Source of the DNA: Chryseobacterium sp. CH25
GTDB lineage: Bacteria > Bacteroidota > Bacteroidia > Flavobacteriales > Weeksellaceae
DNA: 64,000 nt
Reading direction: 5' to 3'
Assembly: GCF_004119455.1 (NCBI RefSeq)
Contig: NZ_NRQT01000014.1
Span: 44,486-108,485, forward strand
Position numbers and translations under genes: made by a program. Under the pieces are notes generated by a model that made no database searches, was not told the origin of the DNA, and saw only the letters and a list, made by a program, of their open reading frames with translations. This document shows positions 53,358 to 62,472 of this stretch, piece after piece; the first letter of the stretch is position 1, and every line of letters starts with the position of its first letter.

Positions 53358-54395
53358 ATGAGAAATGTAGATTATATTATTGTAGGAGACGGATATGCAG
53401 GGCTTTTTTTAGCTCATCAGCTGATAAAGAATAATAAATCCTTTGTGATCTTTTCTGAGGGAAGAAAAAGTGCCTCACAGGTTTCAGCGGGGATTATCAA
53501 CCCTGTAGTTCTTAAAAAGTTTACCACATTCTGGAAAGCTCAGGAGCAAATTGACTTTCTGAAGGACAGTTTAAAAGAAATAGAATCATATACTGGTGAA
53601 AACTATTTGATAGATGCCTCTATTCATAGAATCTTTCATGATGAAAATGAACAGAAACTTTGGCTTAAAAAATCTGGAAACGAAGAATTATCTAATTTTT
53701 TAGATGAAAAATTTGAGTCTTTAAATGTGGTAAAAAACGATTTTCTTGCAGGAAAGGTAAATCAGTCTGCCAGATTGAATGTTAATGGATTTTTCACTGG
53801 TTTATTCAATTATTTTGAAAAAAATGGATTTCTTATCAGTGAAAAGTTTGAATACGCCAAATTGAATCCATCAGAAACAACTTACAAAGATTTTAATTTC
53901 AAAAATATTATTTTCTGTGAAGGAATGGGAGTGAAAGACAATCCTTATTTTTCAGATATCACAGTAAATCCCAATAAAGGGCATCACATTAAAGTTGAAC
54001 TTTCTCAACCTATTCCGGAAAATATAACCATTAAAAAGAAGCATTTCCTTTTCCCAACAGGAAATGGACTTTATTTCTACGGAGGAACTTATGATCGGGA
54101 ACAGTTACACCATCATATTGATGATTCGGCTGTTAATCAGTTAGTAAATGGACTTTCAGAATTCTATCCTTATGATTTTGAAGTAAAAGAAGTGAATTTT
54201 GGATTCAGACCTACGGTAAAAGACCGAAGACCAATTATTGGAAGACATGAAACCTATAATAATTTATATGTTTTTAATGGACTTGGTGCAAGAGGGATTC
54301 TGAACGGGTGCTATTTTGCAAGAGACCTGTTCCGTTTTATGGAAGAAGGTATTCCATTGCATGAAGAAGTTTCATTGAATCGCTTTAAATCATAA
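53358..54395 (+). CDS. FAD-dependent oxidoreductase (DAO family)
   Basis: 345 residues. The FAD motif is YIIVGDGYAGLFLAHQL at residues 6-22, followed by SAGIINPVVLKKF. Later PNKGHHIKVEL, NGLYFYGGTYD and a C-terminal VNFGFRPTVKDRRPIIGRHE plus NGLGARGILNGCYFA are typical of D-amino-acid-oxidase-like enzymes. The substrate is unknown. In Flavobacteriia this gene commonly follows gldN. It starts only 3 nt after the gldN terminator T-run, so it must be read through or have a promoter inside gldN. Confidence 0.88.
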   Translation: MRNVDYIIVGDGYAGLFLAHQLIKNNKSFVIFSEGRKSASQVSAGIINPVVLKKFTTFWKAQEQIDFLKDSLKEIESYTGENYLIDASIHRIFHDENEQKLWLKKSGNEELSNFLDEKFESLNVVKNDFLAGKVNQSARLNVNGFFTGLFNYFEKNGFLISEKFEYAKLNPSETTYKDFNFKNIIFCEGMGVKDNPYFSDITVNPNKGHHIKVELSQPIPENITIKKKHFLFPTGNGLYFYGGTYDREQLHHHIDDSAVNQLVNGLSEFYPYDFEVKEVNFGFRPTVKDRRPIIGRHETYNNLYVFNGLGARGILNGCYFARDLFRFMEEGIPLHEEVSLNRFKS

Positions 54396-54405
54396 TCTGA
54401 AATGA

Positions 54406-54443
54406 TAAATAAAAAAGACGTCCCTATACAAGGACGTCTTTTT
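54406..54443 (+). terminator. Bidirectional terminator after oxidoreductase
   Basis: 12-bp stem AAAAAGACGTCC/GGACGTCTTTTT with 8-nt loop; flanked by A-run and T-run, so it also serves the convergent META gene. Confidence 0.88.
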
Positions 54444-54466
54444 ATATTAAATCTAATTATTTTTTC

Positions 54467-54898
54467 TTATTCAAGAACAAATTTGGCTAAAGGAGCCATT
54501 CTTGCTTTATTCAATGTCAGCGTGTTTCCGTTAACAGAATAGTTGTCTGCAGCAAGGATTGCTTTTGTAAACTGATTTTCGATATCAAGATCCTCACAAG
54601 CCATCATGGTAGACATTCCCTGATTGAATTTGATTCTCATCACATCCTGCTTGATTTCAAAAGTACCACCCAATCCATTACATCCTGCATGACCTTCATA
54701 TCTCATTCCCTCCATGTTAAGTTTGAAATAAGGATTGTTTTTTGTGTTCTTTAATTCAATCGGCTTACCGTTAAGCTCTGTTAATTTCCATTTTTTTCCT
54801 GTAATATCTGTTGTTGGTTTCTGTGCAGTCTGTGTTTGGCAAGAAACAAGAAATACAGCCAGGAAAAGAGCGGATAAATAGTAATACAAGCTTTTCAT
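54467..54898 (-). CDS. META-domain (HslJ-like) lipoprotein
   Basis: 143 residues with lipoprotein signal ending FLVSC near residue 20. The META domain is recognised by GKKWKLTELNGKPI, GHAGCNGLGGTFEI and MSTMMACEDLDIENQFTKAIL. META/HslJ proteins are outer-membrane or periplasmic, and HslJ is linked to novobiocin tolerance in E. coli. Two genes on this strand, 42 nt apart, are probably one transcript. Confidence 0.9.
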   Translation of the reverse strand: MKSLYYYLSALFLAVFLVSCQTQTAQKPTTDITGKKWKLTELNGKPIELKNTKNNPYFKLNMEGMRYEGHAGCNGLGGTFEIKQDVMRIKFNQGMSTMMACEDLDIENQFTKAILAADNYSVNGNTLTLNKARMAPLAKFVLE

Positions 54899-54940
54899 AA
54901 ATTTTAAATTTTAATTTTACTTTTACTTTGTGTACATATG

Positions 54941-55333
54941 CTAATACGATGCCATTTTTGCAGGACCTGATTCTTTTTTTGCCTGTTTAAGATGGAAAAG
55001 CACCATATCTACATTCTTTTTTAAAAAAGTGATATTTCCTTTAATTTCAGAGTATTGATACTCTTCATTAGAGGCTGTATACTCTGGTAAAGCAGCACTT
55101 TTTTTAAGGTCATAAGTTTTACCGTTTAAATGTATCGTTGCTGTATTTTTAGAGCGGTTGATTGTAACTTCTATTTTTTCTCCATAGCTGTCAACATAAA
55201 CATTTTTTGAAATGTCATCTGTATTTTCTGGAGTAGCAGCGGTAACGGTTTCTGCATCTTTTCCGGGGTGTTTACACGCTGTTGAGGAAAGAACTGCCAG
55301 TCCCAAAAGGACTGTTGTTAATAATTTTTTCAT
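54941..55333 (-). CDS. Small lipoprotein, possibly MliC-like
   Basis: 130 residues with lipoprotein signal MKKLLTTVLLGLAVLSSTAC. The mature part has a conserved-looking VYVDSYGEKIEVTINRSKN, ATIHLNGKTYDLKKS and EYQYSEIKGNITFLKKN, an order of short strands similar to the lysozyme-inhibitor fold MliC, but the key Ser/Lys inhibitory motif is not convincing. It precedes the META gene on the same strand. The family assignment is weak. Confidence 0.7.
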   Translation of the reverse strand: MKKLLTTVLLGLAVLSSTACKHPGKDAETVTAATPENTDDISKNVYVDSYGEKIEVTINRSKNTATIHLNGKTYDLKKSAALPEYTASNEEYQYSEIKGNITFLKKNVDMVLFHLKQAKKESGPAKMASY

Positions 55334-55926
55334 AATGATAAGTGATTTTAAAGTGTTTCATGAATTATGGTGTTAATACTATATAAAATTACAAATATTT
55401 TTAATAAATATATGTTAATTTTTCATAAACTAACAATATGTTTTTATTTGTCAACGTTTGTTTGATTTTTTTAAAACATTCTTCAGTGAAACAGAAACTG
55501 ATTATTTATTGTAAGAAATTTGGGATTGAAGAGGTTGAAACTGGTTTTTTAACCGATTTATTATCAGTTGTATAGAGGGAAGGTTTTACGTTGTTCATTT
55601 GTTGTTTAAATTTTTTGCAAAAATAATTCAAAAAAGAGAGAATAACAATATGCTTATATTAATAATTCGAAATCATGATAAAGTTTAGTTTTCGCGTTAC
55701 TATTTTTCAAAAATTATAAATCTGTTAACAAAAAATGTCTGAAAACAAGACTTAACTCAGCCAGAAAAGAGAGAATCAAGTGATAATATTGTATTGATAA
55801 AAACATCAGTTACTTGTAAATGTCTGTTTTTCATGATATTTAATATTTGATAAGTTTTTGAATTCAGGTTATTTAAAGAAGCGTTAAATTTTGTTAATCT
55901 ATTATGATGATATAATAATCTAAGTG
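55334..55926 (+). other. AT-rich intergenic region
   Basis: About 590 bp between divergent genes. Very AT-rich, with no supportable ORF, RNA or repeat seen. Confidence 0.4.
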
Positions 55927-55934
55927 TACATTTG
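55927..55934 (+). promoter_or_regulatory. -7 box TACATTTG
   Basis: Perfect TAnnTTTG match 10 nt before the ATG at 55945, overlapping the alternative upstream start at 55924 and arguing against it. Confidence 0.45.
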
Positions 55935-55944
55935 CGACTTCAAA

Positions 55945-56331
55945 ATGAGAAACTTTATAGTATATTTTTTAACCGGTCTTTTTCTGCTATTTGTAGTAGA
56001 AAGTAGATTGAACGTTAAAACGCTGCGAAATGACTATTCCGGTCATGTTTCTCATCATCTTCCTAAAAGAGCTAATAAGCTGAATCAGACTTTTGAAAAA
56101 CTATCTATTCAGCAGATGGCAGATTCCATAGACAGTTCAACTTTAGAGCTTACGGAAAATGACTTTCAGCTGTCTGATGTATTTCAGGCGATTGTTGTAT
56201 TTGCCGGGGTTTTTAGCCTGATCTATATTTTCGGATTAAAAAGTAATAAACAGTTCAGACCGGATATTCACGGTTTTATTTGGGGGCTTACGGCCAAAAA
56301 GTTTATTCTGATCCGTTCCATAAGAATTTAA
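55945..56331 (+). CDS. Small membrane protein of unknown function
   Basis: 128 residues with two predicted membrane segments, MRNFIVYFLTGLFLLFVVE at the start and VFQAIVVFAGVFSLIYIFG near residue 90, with a polar loop of about 65 residues between. Not a recognised family. It lies upstream of the RND efflux operon on the same strand, separated by about 140 bp without a terminator, so co-expression is possible. Confidence 0.65.
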   Translation: MRNFIVYFLTGLFLLFVVESRLNVKTLRNDYSGHVSHHLPKRANKLNQTFEKLSIQQMADSIDSSTLELTENDFQLSDVFQAIVVFAGVFSLIYIFGLKSNKQFRPDIHGFIWGLTAKKFILIRSIRI

Positions 56332-56474
56332 AATTTCATTTTTTTCAATACGTTTCTGCCTGATTTCAGGTGGGGATGCTCTGCGTTGTGTATGCTGGTA
56401 ATCATCACATTGCGCTATTCTCTATTACCATTTATTTCTATCAAAACATTAACGATTTATAAAACTCTAGAATT

Positions 56475-57559
56475 ATGATAAAAAGAGTTGCCTCAGGTAT
56501 TGCACTTAGTGTCCTTTTACTGGCTGTAAGCTGCAATAAGAAAAAGAGGAAAAAGAAGAAGCAACCACTTATCCGGTAACATCTCCGGTAGTGATGGACA
56601 CTGTAATTAATAAGGAATATGTAGCTCAGATTCAGTCTGTAAAAAACATTGAAGTAAGAGCACAGGAAAAAGGATTCCTTGAGAAAATTTTTGTGGATGA
56701 AGGGCAATATGTACAAGCAGGACAAACTCTGTTTCGTATTATGCCTAAACTGTATCAGGCAGAATTATTAAAAGCAAAAGCAGAAGTAGAACAGGCTTCT
56801 ATTGAACTGAAAAATGCCAGCACATTAGCTGGAAACAATATCGTATCCAAAAACGAAAAAGCAATGGCTAAAGCGAAACTGGATGCAGCCAATGCTGAAA
56901 TGAAACTGGCACAGATTCATTTGTCTTTTACAGATATTAAAGCTCCGTTTTCAGGAATTATCAACAGAATTCCTTTGAAATTAGGAAGCTTAGTAGATGA
57001 AGGTGATCTGTTGACATCCTTGTCAGACAATACAAGTATCTATACGTATTTCAATGTTTCTGAGCCGGAATATCTCAGTTACCAGACTCACGCAGCAGAT
57101 AGAGGAAGCAATCAGGTATCTCTGATTACTGCCAATGGTGAAACTTATTCTCAAAAAGGAGAAATTCAGACTATTGAAGGAGAGTTTGATAATGAAACCG
57201 GAAATATTGCCTTCCGTGCCAAGTTTCCTAACCCAGATAAGCTTTTGAGAAACGGAGAAACCGGAAAAGTACAGATGACGATGCCAGTTCACAATGCGCT
57301 CATTATTCCTCAGAAGGCTACGTATGAAATTCAGGATCAGAAGTATGTATTTGTTATCGATAAAAACGGTACTGCGAAATCCAGAAATATTAAAATTGCT
57401 TACGAACTTCCTGACTTATATGTGGTAGCTTCCGGAATTTCAAAAGGAGATCAGATTCTTTTGGAAGGTGTTCAGAAGGTGAAGGATGACCAAAAAGTGA
57501 AAACAAAATTCCAGGATCCTAGAAAAGTCCTTCAGTCATTGAAATTAAAAGCAGAGTAG
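56475..57559 (+). pseudogene. RND efflux periplasmic adaptor, frameshifted near N-terminus
   Basis: Starts MIKRVASGIALSVLLLAVSC, a lipoprotein signal, but runs into a stop after about 35 codons. From about 56550 another frame is open through EEATTYPVTSP, then NIEVRAQEKGFLEKIFVDEGQYVQAGQTLF (lipoyl half), a helical hairpin, LSFTDIKAPFSGIINRIPLKLGSLVDEGD and the membrane-proximal domain to 57559. One A added to the A5 run at 56541-56545 restores 361 residues with an intact lipoprotein signal. It links the inner-membrane pump to the outer-membrane channel. Likely an assembly deletion. Confidence 0.9.
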
Positions 57560-57580
57560 TGGTCTCTAAAGTGAAGTAGT

Positions 57581-60500
57581 ATGTTTAAGAAATTCATCCG
57601 CAGACCCGTTCTGTCTATTGTAATCTCATTGATTATTGTGTTTATGGGGATTCTGTCATTGGTAAAACTTCCGGTGACTCAGTTTCCCTCTATTTCTCCG
57701 CCTAAAGTAAATATTACCGCAGAATATCCCGGAGCCAACAACGAACTATTGATTAAATCTGTTGTTATTCCTCTGGAAAGAGGGCTAAATGGGGTTCCTG
57801 GTATGAAATATATGACCTCGGATGCCGGAAACGATGGAGAAGCCTCTATTCAGGTGGTATTTGACCTAGGAACTGACCCTAACGTTGCAGCGGTAAACGT
57901 TCAAAACCGTGTATCTTCTGTAGTTAATAAATTACCACCTCTGGTAGTTCGTGAAGGGGTTAAAATTACCCGTGAAGAACCCAATATGTTGATGTACATT
58001 AACCTGTACAGTGATGATCCGAAAGCCGATCAGAAGTTCCTTTTCAATTATGCAGATATCAACGTAATGTCTGAATTGAGAAGGGTAAGTGGAGTTGGTT
58101 TTGCTGATATTTTGGGAACACGTGAATATGCAATGCGTATCTGGCTTAAACCGGATAGGTTAACAGCGTATAACATTTCAGCAGATGAAGTGATGGAATC
58201 TCTGAATGATCAGAGTTTGGAAGCGTCTCCGGGAAAAACCGGAGAAAGCTCAGGAAAACGTTCTCAGTCATTTGAATATGTATTGAAATATCCGGGTCGT
58301 TTTAATAATGAAAAAGATTATGGAAATATCATCCTAAGAGCCAAACCGGATGGTGAATCAATACGATTGAAAGATGTTGCAGATATTGAGTTCGGAAGTT
58401 CAATGTATGATATTTATTCCACATTGAACGGAAAGCCTTCTGCAGCAATTACCGTGAAACAGTCTTATGGATCTAATGCAAGTGATGTTATTAAGAATGT
58501 AAAAGCATTAATGGCTGATCTTGAAAAAAATAACTTCCCGAAAGGAATGCATTATGATATCAGTTATGACGTTTCCAGATTCCTGGATGCTTCAATGGAA
58601 AAAGTAATTCATACCTTATTTGAAGCCTTTATACTGGTAGCTATCGTGGTATTCCTTTTCCTTGGAGATTGGCGTTCAACTTTAATTCCTGCATTAGCGG
58701 TTCCGGTTTCATTGGTAGGAACCTTTGCTGTGATGTCAGCATTTGGAATTACCTTGAATATGATCTCGCTTTTTGCCTTGGTAATGGCTATTGGGGTTGT
58801 GGTAGATGATGCTATTGTAGTTATTGAAGCCGTCCATGCCAAGATGGAAGAGAAGAACCTTTCCCCTTTGAAAGCTACGGAAGAAGCAATGCATGAGATC
58901 AGCGGTGCAATTATCGCAATTACTCTGGTAATGGCTTCTGTATTTATTCCGATTGCGTTTATGTCCGGACCGGTTGGTGTATTTTACCGTCAGTTCTCGA
59001 TTACGATGGCATCGTCCATTATTCTATCGGGGGTTGTGGCTTTAACCTTAACACCGGCATTATGTGCTTTAATCCTGAAAAACAACCACGGAAAAGCTAA
59101 AAAGAGAACACCAATTACGATTTTCCTTGATAAATTCAATAACCTGTTTACAAAAGGTGCTGGGAAATATGAAGGGATGCTGAAGAAGACAGTTACCAAA
59201 AAAGGAATTACATTACCATTATTATTAGCATTCTGTGCCTGTACATTCTTCCTGAGTAACTCACTTCCTTCAGGATTTATTCCGGCTGAAGACCAAGGGA
59301 TGATTTATGCAATTATTCAGACTCCGCCAGGATCTACTTTGGAAAGAACGAATCAGATTGCCAAAGAATTATTGAGGGAATCTGAAGATGTTGATGGGGT
59401 AAAATCTGTTTCTTCATTGGCTGGTTATGAGATTTTAACAGAGGGAACCGGATCCAACTCAGGAACCTGTTTGATCAACCTTAAAAGTTGGGATGAACGT
59501 AAAGAGTCTGCGGCTGAAATTATTGAAAAGCTGGAAGAAAAAGCCAAGAATATTCCGGGAGCCAATATTGAATTCTTCCAACCGCCATCTATTCCAGGGT
59601 ATGGAGCGGCAGGAGGTTTTGAGCTTCGTCTGCTGGATAAAGCGGGAAGCGGTGATTATCATAAAATGGAGCAGGTGAGTAATGATTTTGTGAAGGAACT
59701 GAAAAAGCGTCCGGAACTTGGGTCTGCATTTACGTTCTACTCTGCCAGTTTCCCTCAGTATATGCTTCGTGTGGATAATGATCTTGCAGAACAGAAGGGC
59801 GTTACCATTGCAAAAGCTATGGATAATCTGTCAACCCTTATCGGTTCAAACTATGAAACCAGTTTTATCCGTTTCGACAGGCCTTATAAGGTGATTGTTC
59901 AGGCAGGACCTCAATACCGTGCATTGCCAACAGATCTTTTAAAACTGTATGTAAAGAATGATAAAGATCAGATGGTGCCTTATTCAGACTTTATGCATCT
60001 TGAAAAAGTATACGGATTGTCTGAGATTACAAGACATAATATGTATAACTCAGCAGAGGTAAGTGGAACTCCGGCACCGGGATACAGTAGTGGACAGGCG
60101 ATTAAAGCGATTCAGGAAGTGGCGGATAAAACACTTCCGAGAGGTTTTGGTATTGACTGGGCGGGGATTTCCAAAGATGAAGTAAGCCGTGGAAATGAAG
60201 CGGTATTTATCTTCCTGGTATGTCTTGGATTTGTGTATCTGATTCTTTCTGCACAGTATGAAAGTTTTATTCTTCCTTTACCGGTGATCTTATCTCTTCC
60301 TACAGGTATTTTCGGAGCTTTTTTATGCCTGAAATTATTAGGATTGGAAAACAATATCTACGCTCAGGTAGCTATGGTAATGCTTATTGGGCTTTTAGGT
60401 AAGAATGCTGTATTGATTGTTGAATTTGCTGTACAGAAGAAAGCGGAAGAAGGAATTCCGGTAGCAAAAGCTGCCATTGAAGGAGCTGCTATTCGTTTCC

Positions 60501-60772
60501 GTCCGATTCTGATGACATCATTTGCTTTTGTTGCGGGATTAATTCCGTTAGTAGTGGCAACAGGCCCCGGAGCAATAGGAAACCGTACAATTGGAACTGC
60601 AGCAGCCGGGGGTATGTTAATTGGAACTGTTTTCGGACTGATGATTATTCCAGGATTATATTACATCTTCGGAACCATTGCTGAAAAATCCAGGCTGGCA
60701 AGATATGAAGAAGAAAATCCTTTAACAGAACAAACTGAACCTTATGAACACGATGGAAAATTCGAAGACTAA
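57581..60772 (+). CDS. RND multidrug efflux permease (HAE1 family)
   Basis: 1063 residues, full length. Begins MFKKFIRRPVLSIVISLIIVFMGILSL; the proton-relay Asp pair is in LVMAIGVVVDDAIVVIEAVHAKM in TM4, and the first porter part has VQNRVSSVVNKLPPLVVREGVKI. The second half repeats the fold, with MLIGLLGKNAVLIVEFAVQK and RPILMTSFAFVAGLIPLVVATGPGA. Resembles AcrB/MexB. Start is 21 nt after the adaptor. The C-terminus overlaps the next gene by up to 29 bp. Confidence 0.96.
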   Translation: MFKKFIRRPVLSIVISLIIVFMGILSLVKLPVTQFPSISPPKVNITAEYPGANNELLIKSVVIPLERGLNGVPGMKYMTSDAGNDGEASIQVVFDLGTDPNVAAVNVQNRVSSVVNKLPPLVVREGVKITREEPNMLMYINLYSDDPKADQKFLFNYADINVMSELRRVSGVGFADILGTREYAMRIWLKPDRLTAYNISADEVMESLNDQSLEASPGKTGESSGKRSQSFEYVLKYPGRFNNEKDYGNIILRAKPDGESIRLKDVADIEFGSSMYDIYSTLNGKPSAAITVKQSYGSNASDVIKNVKALMADLEKNNFPKGMHYDISYDVSRFLDASMEKVIHTLFEAFILVAIVVFLFLGDWRSTLIPALAVPVSLVGTFAVMSAFGITLNMISLFALVMAIGVVVDDAIVVIEAVHAKMEEKNLSPLKATEEAMHEISGAIIAITLVMASVFIPIAFMSGPVGVFYRQFSITMASSIILSGVVALTLTPALCALILKNNHGKAKKRTPITIFLDKFNNLFTKGAGKYEGMLKKTVTKKGITLPLLLAFCACTFFLSNSLPSGFIPAEDQGMIYAIIQTPPGSTLERTNQIAKELLRESEDVDGVKSVSSLAGYEILTEGTGSNSGTCLINLKSWDERKESAAEIIEKLEEKAKNIPGANIEFFQPPSIPGYGAAGGFELRLLDKAGSGDYHKMEQVSNDFVKELKKRPELGSAFTFYSASFPQYMLRVDNDLAEQKGVTIAKAMDNLSTLIGSNYETSFIRFDRPYKVIVQAGPQYRALPTDLLKLYVKNDKDQMVPYSDFMHLEKVYGLSEITRHNMYNSAEVSGTPAPGYSSGQAIKAIQEVADKTLPRGFGIDWAGISKDEVSRGNEAVFIFLVCLGFVYLILSAQYESFILPLPVILSLPTGIFGAFLCLKLLGLENNIYAQVAMVMLIGLLGKNAVLIVEFAVQKKAEEGIPVAKAAIEGAAIRFRPILMTSFAFVAGLIPLVVATGPGAIGNRTIGTAAAGGMLIGTVFGLMIIPGLYYIFGTIAEKSRLARYEEENPLTEQTEPYEHDGKFED

Positions 60773-62201
60773 AAATATCATAACAGCCATTGCCTTATCT
60801 CTTGTTTTAGCAAGTTGTAAGGCTCCAATGGCGACCGTCATAAAAGACGAGGTAAAAACAAATATACCTCAGAACTTCAATCAGGAAGAACCACAGGATG
60901 CAAATAATAACAGTGGAACTACTCCGTGGAGACAGTTTTTTACTGATCCAAATCTGGTAAGCCTTATTGAAACAGCCTTAAAGAATAACCAGGAGCTTAT
61001 GATTACGCTTCAGGAAATTGAAATTGCCAAAAGTGGGGTTTTAGCAAAAAAGGGTAGGCTTACTCCAACGGTTTCTGCCGGAATAGGAGCCGGATTAAAA
61101 AAAGCTGGCCGTTATACAAGTGAAGGAGCCGGAGATGCTACCACAGAAATAGAACCGGGAAGAGAAATGCCAGATCCCCTTGGAAATTTTGAAGGAGGTT
61201 TAATGGCTAACTGGGAAATTGATATCTGGAAAAAATTAAGAACAGAAAAAGAGTCTGCAGTGGCTCATTATCTTTCTACAGTAGAAGGGAAAAACTTTGT
61301 TCTTTCTAATCTTATTGAGGAAGTTGCAGATAATTACTATGAATTATTAGCTCTTGATAATCAATTGGATATTATTCAACAATATATCAAACTTCAGCAA
61401 AGGGCATTGGAAGTTTCCAAAATTCAGAAAGAGGCAGCTGCTGCAACAGAATTGGCGGTAAAGAAATTTGAAGCAGAATTAGCAAAATCTAAAGCTTCAG
61501 AATATACCATTCGCCAACAGATTACGGAAAAGGAAAACGAGATTAATGCTCTGTTAGGAAGGTATCCACAGCCGATTGTTAGAACAAAGGAAAACTTTAT
61601 GTCAACTATTCCGCCAACGGTTTATACGGGAATTCCTTCACAATTGCTGGCTAATCGTCCTGATATTAAGCAGGCAGAATTGGAATTAAAGGCTTCAAAG
61701 CTTGATGTAGAGGCAGCAAGAAAAGAGTTTTATCCATCATTGGAAATTTCTGCAACCTTAGGATTGGAAGCATTTAAGCCTTCTTATCTGGTAAAAATGC
61801 CGGAATCTATTGCATATAACCTTGTAGGTGAGCTGGCGGGTCCATTGATTAATAAAAGCGCTATCAAGGCTAACTTTCAGACAGCAGATGCTAAACAGGT
61901 ACAGGCATTATATGAATATGATAAAACTATTTTAAATGCTTATCTGGACGTAGCCAATCTGATGTCGAAGATTAAAAATATAGACCAGTATTATCAGTTG
62001 AAATCTCAGGAAACAAAAGCCCTGGATCAGTCTATTGATATTGCGAACCAGTTGTTCAGGAATTCCAGAGCAGATTATCTTGAGGTTCTTCTGAATCAAA
62101 GAGATGCTTTGGATGCTAAAATGGAACTTATAGAAGCGAAACAAAAACAGTTAAGTACCGTAGTGGATATCTATAAAAGCCTGGGTGGTGGCTGGAAATA
62201 A
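60744..62201 (+). CDS. RND efflux outer-membrane factor (NodT/OprM-like lipoprotein)
   Basis: 485 residues with lipoprotein signal ending LVLASC near residue 25. Two outer-membrane-efflux repeats follow: WRQFFTDPNLVSLIETALKNNQELMITLQEIEIAKSGV and later GIPSQLLANRPDIKQAELELKASKLDVEAARKEFYPSLEISA, the standard OEP signature. Forms the TolC-like channel for the preceding adaptor and permease. Starts at 60744 or 60753 inside the permease 3' end, implying coupling. Confidence 0.94.
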   Translation: MNTMENSKTKNIITAIALSLVLASCKAPMATVIKDEVKTNIPQNFNQEEPQDANNNSGTTPWRQFFTDPNLVSLIETALKNNQELMITLQEIEIAKSGVLAKKGRLTPTVSAGIGAGLKKAGRYTSEGAGDATTEIEPGREMPDPLGNFEGGLMANWEIDIWKKLRTEKESAVAHYLSTVEGKNFVLSNLIEEVADNYYELLALDNQLDIIQQYIKLQQRALEVSKIQKEAAAATELAVKKFEAELAKSKASEYTIRQQITEKENEINALLGRYPQPIVRTKENFMSTIPPTVYTGIPSQLLANRPDIKQAELELKASKLDVEAARKEFYPSLEISATLGLEAFKPSYLVKMPESIAYNLVGELAGPLINKSAIKANFQTADAKQVQALYEYDKTILNAYLDVANLMSKIKNIDQYYQLKSQETKALDQSIDIANQLFRNSRADYLEVLLNQRDALDAKMELIEAKQKQLSTVVDIYKSLGGGWK

Positions 62202-62242
62202 AGAAACATCATAATTCAATCAGTAAACAGTTAATGTTTTGA

Positions 62243-62272
62243 GGGTTGGCTCTTCGGGGCTGGCCCTTTTTT
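62243..62272 (+). terminator. Rho-independent terminator after RND operon
   Basis: 10-bp GC-rich stem with G-T pairs and a TTCG tetraloop, then T6. Confidence 0.9.
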
Positions 62273-62398
62273 GTTTTTGTTACGACAGCTTCTGTCGCAA
62301 TGCTGTATTAGCTTTGTAGAAGATAATGTGAGGTGATAAAAATGTAATAAGATATCCTCATGATTAGAAATATTTTATATTAAATCGCATTCATGTGA

Positions 62399-62427
62399 TT
62401 TGTGTGAACTAAAAAAAGTTAAATTTG
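62399..62427 (+). promoter_or_regulatory. Promoter TTTG-N17-TAAATTTG
   Basis: TTTG at 62399-62402, 17 nt, TAAATTTG at 62420-62427; 46 nt before the ATG of the last gene. Confidence 0.7.
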
Positions 62428-62472
62428 TACCAATTTAAAAAGCTAATCATTAAACTCAAAAATAACACGGGA

